Of a stretch of DNA of 64,000 bases, positions 57,120-64,000 are shown in pieces. The stretch comes from Tubiluchus corallicola. Taxonomy: Eukaryota; Priapulida; Priapulimorpha; Priapulimorphida; Tubiluchidae. The notes beneath the pieces were generated by a model that worked only from the letters and a program-made list of their open reading frames with translations, was not told where the DNA came from and searched no databases. Location: assembly GCA_030141605.1 (NCBI GenBank), contig JAQGDQ010000019.1, positions 928,001 through 992,000 on the forward strand, read 5' to 3'. Both the position numbers and the translations under genes were made by a program. Each line of letters starts with the position of its first letter. The first letter of the stretch is position 1.

Positions 57120-58145
57120 GTACTGCATGGTTCGCGGCAAATATGGTACAGGCACAAGAAAAAAAATGCCACAAATGGAAAAGTAGGTAAAAGTGGTTCA
57201 AGAAAAACTGGCACACTTAGTAAAATATATGTTTAGGGTTAGGGTTATAATGGGGAACAGTTGTTTTAATTCTTTTTACCTGTGCCAAGGAAGTTGTGCT
57301 TCAACACAGTTTGTTTGTTTGGTTTTATGCCTGTTATGACAGTAATCCTATTACACAAAAACCATCTAACAGATTTCAAAGATACATTGCAATAAACAGG
57401 GTATAGGTTACCAAATTGGGAATTTTTTCGCCGGTACTTTTTCGCAAATCTAGACTGACATATATATGTATTTACATACCAAGTCATATACCATACAAAG
57501 ATCATCAACAGCATTACGCAGTTTTCCAAGCGAGAGTTTCTCGAAATGGAACATGGAATTAATTCGTAGTTGTTTGTCCTGAGAGATAATAGAAAGGGAA
57601 TGTTGAACATTCCTCCACGTAGTGTTTCACGATTGTTTTTTTTTTGTACGTGGCGCTCGGTCAAGTTTTGCCAAAAAAGACTCGGCGAAAAAAACCTACT
57701 TTGGCACTCTATACCCGCCTCCTCCACAAAGTTTCATGGAAATCTGTTAGGTAGTTTTTGCGTAATAGACTTACTGCTATAACAGACAAAAATCAACCAG
57801 CCAACCAACCAAACAAACAAACAAACAGCGTTGAAACATAACTTAAATAATTATCAGCCACAATTACACTAACCGTAAATTCATATTTTACTAAGTGTGC
57901 CATTCATAGCCGTGACATTTTTACCTACGTTTGCATTTGTGCCATTTTTACAGTGCTATTTTTCTTATGCGATTTTACCCTGTGCCATTTTACCTACTCT
58001 CTGATTTGTGCCATTTTTTCCTGTACCATTTTTCCTGTGCCACTTTTACGAGTGCTATTTTTACCTGCTTTTCCACTTGTGCCATTTTTCCCGTGCCATT
58101 TTTGCTTGTGCAATTTTACCTGTGTCATTTTACCTATATTCTTAT
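57120..58145. mobile_element. Foldback-type palindromic element, about 1.0 kb
   Basis: Left and right halves are inverted copies. Outer arms are arrays of AAATGGCACAGGTAA-like units (57125-57215; 57893-58135 inverted). Next come GGCACACTTAGTAAAATAT (57210 and, inverted, 57890), then CAGTTTGTTTGTTTGGTT against the (CAAA)n stretch at about 57805-57835, then CTAACAGATTT with the surrounding TATTACxCAAAAAC (57350-57375 against 57735-57765), and then TTTTTTCGCCG (about 57424 against 57685). Only about 57470-57640 is unpaired or weakly paired. No protein is encoded. It could be a foldback transposon or two copies of one element inserted head to head. Confidence 0.75.
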
Positions 58146-58486
58146 TATATCTGTAGTAATTACTATTTTAAAGTCCAATTATAAGGCTGAGTCTTCTCGT
58201 GTTTTTATTCACACTTTGGGACTTGCTTGAAAATAGCTCAGTGTGCTAACGGTATCAACAGCTAGGTTGGCGTAGCACAAATTGTTGACGAGCTTTCCTT
58301 ATGCAGCAGTAATTTGATAATTATTACGGCATGAAACGAGCTTAATATTGAGTGATACAAAAAAAGAGTTATTCCAAATATGATCCAGCAAACTTGTTAA
58401 TGACAAGTCCCATTCGCATTAAGATCATAGGGAACAGAAGTAGTTATTATGGTAGCTTAGTTATTAGTAATTGTTTCTTCCAAACA

Positions 58487-58536
58487 AACAGACAGGCAGA
58501 CAGAAGGATGGACGGACGGACAGATAGACAGACACA
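58487..58536. repeat. (GACA/GACG)n microsatellite
   Basis: Imperfect CAGACAGGCAGACAG and GGACGGACGGACAGA tetranucleotides. Confidence 0.85.
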
Positions 58537-58562
58537 CAATCTCTCCAATTTTTTATCAAGGC

Positions 58563-58769
58563 TAAATGGCGTTTATGAAGCATCCGGACGCGGATGCGTT
58601 TTCCATCTACGGAATAGCCTGCGGAAAAACTCAATGGGAATAACTGCAGAAAAAGAATAACGCATGCGCAGGCTGCATAAAAGGTTGTATTGAAAGCAAT
58701 ATAAACTGATTTTATCTACTCCCCACCCCCCATACGCATCCGCATCCGGATGCTACATAAATCCCATTT
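58563..58769. mobile_element. Short palindromic MITE, about 207 bp
   Basis: The left end AAATGGCGTTTATGAAGCAT with CCGGACGCGGATGCG is matched by an inverted right end (AAATGGGATTTATGTAGCAT, CCGGATGCGGATGCG), about 35 bp with four differences. Flanking TA dinucleotides are present but not clearly a target duplication. Confidence 0.7.
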
Positions 58770-59194
58770 TAATTTTAAAGCTTCATATTTGCATCCAGGC
58801 ACCACGGTAGATTAAAGCTTGTTTGTATTGATAATTATGCAACTAGAAGTTTAGCAATCACAATCTTACAGAACGTAACAACGAAAGTTTGACAGGATTA
58901 TGCTTGCTATATATCCTATTACAGTAGACTTTGAGAAAGTTTTTCATTCTTATAAACGTTTAAACTTGCGCCTTTATAACAGTAACTCTAACGCCAGCTT
59001 TTTAAAATTTGAACCCAGCTTTCCTGTCCGAATGGAACCATTCCTAGTTCCGTTCCAAAGTACGAACTACGCGTATACATGTAACACCACGTAGCTTTTC
59101 CTTATTCAGGATCAACAGAGGTTCTGAAAAAGTGCGACATGATTATAACTCACCGTCAATTATGACCAGTCTTCAGTTCGGAAATCCCCAAACA

Positions 59195-59237
59195 TAATTA
59201 CACTTTAGGGAACGAGGTCCCAGGTTGAGAAGCCCTG
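59195..59237. mobile_element. Possible right end of a decayed hAT element
   Basis: The - strand from 59237 reads CAGGGCTTCTCAACCTGGGA, a typical hAT terminus. I found no matching left end upstream, so this is a fragment or one end of a diverged element. Confidence 0.4.
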
Positions 59238-60509
59238 TTAAACATTACTTGTATATGAATTCATTACAGTTTATTTTATAATTATGTTTTAATGAGCTTG
59301 TCACTGCTTGTGAATTTCATCAAATCAACGTGCTAGGCCTATTATGCAATGTAACAAATAAGCCCAGCTGTAGCTGTATTTTTAATGTCAAACTAGTACC
59401 TATAATGTAAATATAAATTAAGCAACTTTGAAAGTAAATGTAAATGTAACTTAGACTATTTGTCATGCAAAATTAGGTAATGAGTATTGCTAAATTACTG
59501 TAATAATTAATGCTAGGTTTTATTTATTGTCAGTATATTTTTTGTTTGAATGTAAACAACAAGATACTGAACTGTAACTAAATAAAACACGTGTTTGCTT
59601 GTAAGTATTGGGTATATACAAGCAGGTCGTCGAAACATGTAAAGTTAATTTTATCAAAATGTTGAGGTGTAATTGTTAACTGCTTACTTTTATCGTCACC
59701 GTATTCTGCAGAGCCTACAAGCTCGTTTATTTCACTTGACATTGTGTTTAATGTTTATAATAGTATTCGAACTTAAATCAAGATAACTGTTTCTCTGAAT
59801 GTTTTTCTTCGGTCCAGCCTTATAACGTAAAGTTAGTTGTGTCTGCGTACCAAAAAAATTGCTTCATAGCAGTAATTTAAAATTTAATAATAGTTATTAT
59901 TCAGTGAATAAATTTTAATCGGACGAGGAACTTTCTATTTTAAATATTGTTAGTAAATTTTTTCCATTATTACATAGTTAGCTAAAAATTACTATACAAC
60001 TTTGCTGATTAAAAAATAAATTATGATAAAAAAAGAATATAAACATGCATAAATCTCCACTCAGCAGCTAAAAGATGATGAAGACAATGCACTAGGCTGA
60101 CTTGAGTAATTAATTGCCGGGTCGCTTTTCTTTAATTCAAGACTTAGCATTCTTTGTCAGCATTAATTGGCAACCAAAAGGGTAGTCGTCACTAAACATA
60201 GCTAGACATTTCACCTACTACCAAGGAGATTTCCTCCTCGCAGGGGCAGATTAACCATTTGGCCAATAATGCAAAAGCCTTAGGTTCTAAGTTTAGATAA
60301 GCCCTCGGAGTCCTGAGACCGATGACAATATTATTTAAACTGAAAATGAAAAACACAAGTAGCTTATATTTTAAACAGAATATTTCATTTTTCACAATTA
60401 TTATTACTATTTATTTCGAAATTACAGCACAGTTTTCAATTTGTTAATAACATAAAAAAATAAGAATATTTAGACAAATATATTCATACACAGGATGCTT
60501 CATCACAAA
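59238..60509. other. Intergenic stretch, no feature recognised
   Basis: AT-rich DNA without a recognisable gene or repeat. Confidence 0.5.
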
Positions 60510-60665
60510 ACATTTAAACACAGGTAGTCTTGGCTTCATACGCACCTTGGGGCATTGTCTGTTTTGGACACATAGATGATTTGGATATAGGGGCTCATTT
60601 GGACACATAAGCCATTTAGACACAAAAATTCAATACTTGTAAAGAGTAGGACATTTAGACGTGTG
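60510..60665. repeat. Degenerate 16-bp array (CATTTGGACACATA-like)
   Basis: Units such as ACATTTAAACACAGGTA, TTTTGGACACATAGATGA, CATTTGGACACATAAGC and CATTTAGACACAA follow each other with a spacing of about 16-18. Confidence 0.65.
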
Positions 60666-61563
60666 CCGCATATTTCTCATTGCCCAACGTTTTAGAATCG
60701 TCATCAGAGGTAGGCTCAATGATGAATAGCAACTCACCTTTTGGTTAACCCAGGCGAAAGGGCATGACAAACAAAATCATTCCCATTCATCATATGTAAC
60801 GACAAGGGCTGCTGATAAGTTTATACAAAAAAGAAGAACAGTTCCATAACAATTAACGTTTTTTATAGTTTTCTAGAAGCTAGCTGACAATCTGATCTGT
60901 ACATAAGTCCCTTCGTTTACGCCCTTAATTCGTCTTAGGTTCGTAAGCCCCCTAATCCACCCCTGTACCTTGGAGAGCCCTCAACATGTGTTCCAGAAGT
61001 TAATTTTTAGCAAACAGCTAACGTAAGATTAAATTTGAACGTGCAATTCATGTAACTAAATGTAACATGGCCGGAACGCAATATCTCGAGCTAAGTTAGT
61101 TGACACAACTGATTCAAAAAAGAAAGTAGTTAAACATGAAAATTGCTTTAAAATGAATCAGTTTCAAACATTCTAAAGCTATCTATCTTTGTGAAAATTT
61201 AATGGGCTAAGAGACAGGTGTGAGCGATTTTGTAAAATTTCTCAACTATGGTTCAGCTCGTATTTTTATAAACACAAATCCGATTAAAAACCGTTAAATT
61301 TAATAATAAACGTCAGCAGTCAGCATTCTCAACTTCTCTGTCGTGTAATTAAAAAGTGTGCCTTTTAATTACTATCCTACGTTATTATTCTCCAAGAGTA
61401 CACAACCGCAACCAGCATTGTAATAATGATGATGATAAAAACAGCAACAACAACAATAATAATAATAATAGTAGTAAAAGTAACAATAATCAGTAGTAAA
61501 GGTAATAAACAATGCAGCCTATTTAAGTCTATACTACATGTGTTTACGAACTGCCATTAACTG
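60666..61563. other. Intergenic stretch
   Basis: No gene seen. Contains a mixed (GAT)n, (AAC)n and (AAT)n triplet tract at about 61425-61500. Confidence 0.5.
61425..61500. repeat. Compound triplet microsatellite
   Basis: GATGATGAT, AACAACAAC, AATAATAAT and AGTAGT runs in succession. Confidence 0.85.
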
Positions 61564-61571
61564 CTAACTAG

Positions 61572-61961
61572 TAGGGGTGAGCATCGAACGTTCGAGTTCG
61601 AATCGAATTCTAGCGCTCGAATTCGATTCGAACGAGTTTTTTTAGTTCGAACTCGATTCGAATCCAAAGCTATAGATTCGAATAATTCAGCACTTCAACC
61701 ACACATGTTCTTTATCACTAAAACGATTAAAACATCATGCAACTATCATAATTTAGCTGTTATTTCTGCACACAATTTTAAAGAAATTACTAGTAGTTTT
61801 ATTGCAGAACAAAATCTAGTGATATGCATGATCTTTGTAAGACTAATTTTTGCTGGTGGTTCAAAAACTTGTTCGAAAATCTTTCGACTTCAATTCGAAT
61901 TCGAAACACTGAAGTTCGGTTCGATTCGAATTCGCTTTCTGGTAGAGAATGCTCACCCCTA
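61572..61961. mobile_element. hAT-type MITE, 390 bp, with perfect 8-bp target duplication
   Basis: Perfect 13-bp terminal inverted repeats TAGGGGTGAGCAT are flanked on both sides by CTAACTAG (61564-61571 and 61962-61969). The interior near both ends is packed with TTCGAA and GAATTCGA palindromic words. An 8-bp duplication fits hAT. No transposase is encoded. Confidence 0.9.
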
Positions 61962-62610
61962 CTAACTAGACGAGCGCTTCGGCAATGGGCAGTGCGATAG
62001 TGCGAAGCAAAGCGCAATTTATATAGGGAAGTGCCGGTGCGTTTTTAATGACATTGTGTCTTGCAATGGTAGGTAATGAAATTAACATTGAGATTTTTAT
62101 TTTCACAAAATTTAGCAATTAGTATACAATAATTATAGTAATTTATGGTTCTAATAGCTGCATGATGTTTGATATTTCAGAGCTATATTTATATTAGTCA
62201 GTATTCTGTAAGCCTTAGTTTATATGGTTTTAGCGTTACTGAAAGTGTAATGATACACGCTAAGAAAACACAAAAAGAAGTAAAAATAATACTACAAATA
62301 GTAATATTTATAGTAAGAAAACATGAAAGGAGGAAGTGAAAATGTAATATTACAAATAATTTAAACCTTAAAATTAATGTGTGCTGGGCAAGTAACTTGT
62401 AAATTTTGGGATGGTGTCATCGTGTTGAAGACGAAGAATTTTGCGAATGTCCATCACAAAAATTTTGCATAAACTACACTAGCAATTGTGTAAGTCTCTA
62501 ATAGCTCTTAGCAGTACAATGTTTGGCTTGTTTGATGGTAGACATTTAGTTTATAAACCAGTGAAACACTGAATAAGTAGTCGTTAAGCGCAGGTTTTGG
62601 CAATTTAATA

Positions 62611-63556
62611 CAGTAGGCGCCGCTTAATAGACTCACTTTGGAACCGATATGCTCTGACCCAATTAACCGACTGAACCTGTTAACCAATAGGTGTAGCAGG
62701 CCTATTATTAGGTACAGCAGGTGCCGCTTTATAGACTCACGGTTAATAGACTCAATCGCTTAATTGACTCAAAAATGCCTGGAACGGGCCGCTTCTATTC
62801 ATATATACATAAAAACTATTGGTAATTGACTCAAATAACTTCGCTTAATTGACTCAATATTTTTCTTTCACGTACTTAAAATAAGACATTTGTATATGCC
62901 CAAACAGCCTTTCCTATTTTTATGTCGTCTTTACTTCCCTTTTGTGCATTATATATGTAGAAACAATCATGTTAAGTACCGTTTTGTTTGGAAACAGGTA
63001 TGTTTATCATGCGCTAATACGCTAGCGTAGCGGTTTTGCTTTGAACCTGTTACCTGCTCGCCCACTGCAATTAACCTCATTACCCAAAGAATTTCTGGAA
63101 GCTAAACATTTAATCACTTGCCTAGCGGGTTCCTTTTGATGCTCTAGTTGCAAATCACGCTTTCAGGCTTAATGAATTAATGGTCAAAGATGCAGGTACA
63201 GTACATTTGCTGGCTATGTCATGGAGCAATGTAAGTGAGCAGATGATTCAGAAATGTTTTAGTCATGCCCAATTCAGACTTGTGTGATTTAGAAAAGTAT
63301 ACTTTATTGTTATTTTAATTTAGTGTTAATTTACTTATATAAATTAATATTTTAATTTTTTTTCTAATTTTTAACTGCACAAAGGAATTTAGGCATTACT
63401 TCGTTTCCAAAATTGATTAAAAGCCTCTGCAGTACATAATAAGCTGATGACTCACTTGTATAGCAGTAATACTATACCATCGGTTAATAGGTTCAATCGG
63501 TTAATTGGGTCAAAACACGTCAGTCCCAAAGTGAGTCTATTAAGCGGCGACTACTG
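62611..63556. mobile_element. Tc1/mariner-type non-autonomous element, 946 bp, TA target duplication
   Basis: Ends read CAGTAGGCGCCGCTTAATAG and, inverted, CAGTAGTCGCCGCTTAATAG; pairing continues through ACTCACTTTGG and GACCCAATTAACCGA for about 80 bp in all. TA stands immediately outside both ends (62609-62610 and 63557-63558). A second terminus-like block, GCAGGTGCCGCTTTATAGAC, lies inside at about 62716, followed by repeated TTAATTGACTCAA words. No transposase frame is present. The ends resemble pogo/Tigger-type elements. Confidence 0.88.
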
Positions 63557-64000
63557 TATTAAAGATAACTTATTAGCTCTTTGCAAAATATCAATTGTTT
63601 TGTAACATAATTTTGCAATGAATAGTGATGCTATGGTACCAGGGCAGACCCAGTATAGCCATGTCTTATAGAGTTGCCTACATTACATGTTGGTTGAGCT
63701 GTATAAGACAGGGCTGAAAAATGTTTGTGAACCGGTAGATGTAGCCTCTTTGGCGGGGGATACAAAAAGTTTTGAACTTTATTAGTAACATTGACAAAGC
63801 TATTCCACAATCTAATACTCATCAAAGTTACAATTATTACTTTTCCATGCATCTGCACATGCTGCAATTTGTCCCTACATACTGTGTTGTACTCAAAAAC
63901 TTGGCAGCTGCAGAACATTCAGGTGTAATTGTATGTGCATATGCGATAACTGTTATAGTGGCAAACTCTTTCAATAAATAGGCCTGTTACTCTGAGGCTA
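63557..64000. other. Right edge, no gene recognised
   Basis: CAGGGCTGAAAAATG at about 63711 could be the left terminus of another transposon running out of the window, but no partner end is available. Confidence 0.35.

Noticed and set aside
57232-57247. TTAGGGTTAGGGTT, a telomere-like motif
   Set aside because: Only two units, and it lies inside the foldback arm where the partner arm has a diverged version.
1-64000. CRISPR arrays, operons, rRNA genes or functional tRNA genes
   Set aside because: None seen; the spliced genes mark the window as animal nuclear DNA, and the only tRNA-like sequence is a SINE head.

Overview
The window looks like nuclear DNA of an invertebrate animal. It is AT-rich, gene-poor and full of small transposable elements, and its genes are split by GT-AG introns of about 0.2 to 10 kb. 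The sequence does not settle the phylum. It carries two host genes I am confident of, both on the + strand, and one long retrotransposon ORF on the - strand.

Layout. (1) 1-2768 (-): an uninterrupted Ty3/gypsy-type Gag-Pol reading frame (Gag with CCHC knuckle, retropepsin, reverse transcriptase, start of RNase H). It is open at the left edge, so it continues outside the window. (2) 2769-9775: no gene recognised; it holds an exact 307-bp tandem duplication and a diverged inverted-repeat family. (3) 9776-44802 (+): a phospholipase C-beta gene. I could chain 29 coding exons in frame (3660 nt, 1219 residues plus stop); one 69-nt in-frame cassette exon is an extra candidate. Only the 5' exon(s) for the start of the PH domain are missing. 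The order is PH end, EF-hands, X box, acidic linker, Y box, C2, Gq-binding proximal helices, long coiled-coil C-terminal domain and a class I PDZ ligand (STDL). (4) 44803-55239: 3' UTR and intergenic DNA with TA microsatellites, a tRNA-derived SINE and a short 15-bp repeat array. (5) 55343-56890 (+): a single-exon TRIM-type RING/B-box/B-box/coiled-coil gene. (6) 56891-64000: a transposon-rich end with a roughly 1-kb foldback palindrome, a short palindromic MITE, an hAT-type MITE with a perfect 8-bp target duplication, and a TA-flanked Tc1/mariner-type element.

How the genes work: the PLC-beta keeps all the catalytic and calcium-binding signatures and the NPI motif used by G-alpha-q, so it should be a Gq effector that hydrolyses PIP2. 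The TRIM protein is probably a RING E3 ubiquitin ligase. Nothing links the two functionally.

Most worth following up: a tandemly duplicated alternative last exon inside the PLC-beta gene (each copy has an acceptor, 15 in-frame codons, a stop and AATAAA) that would remove the end of the coiled coil and the PDZ ligand; the 69-nt cassette exon; a degenerate 15-16-bp repeat family found at four separate loci, one of which forms the arms of the foldback element; and a recurring pattern of exact two-copy tandem duplications (18, 18, 89, 165 and 307 bp).
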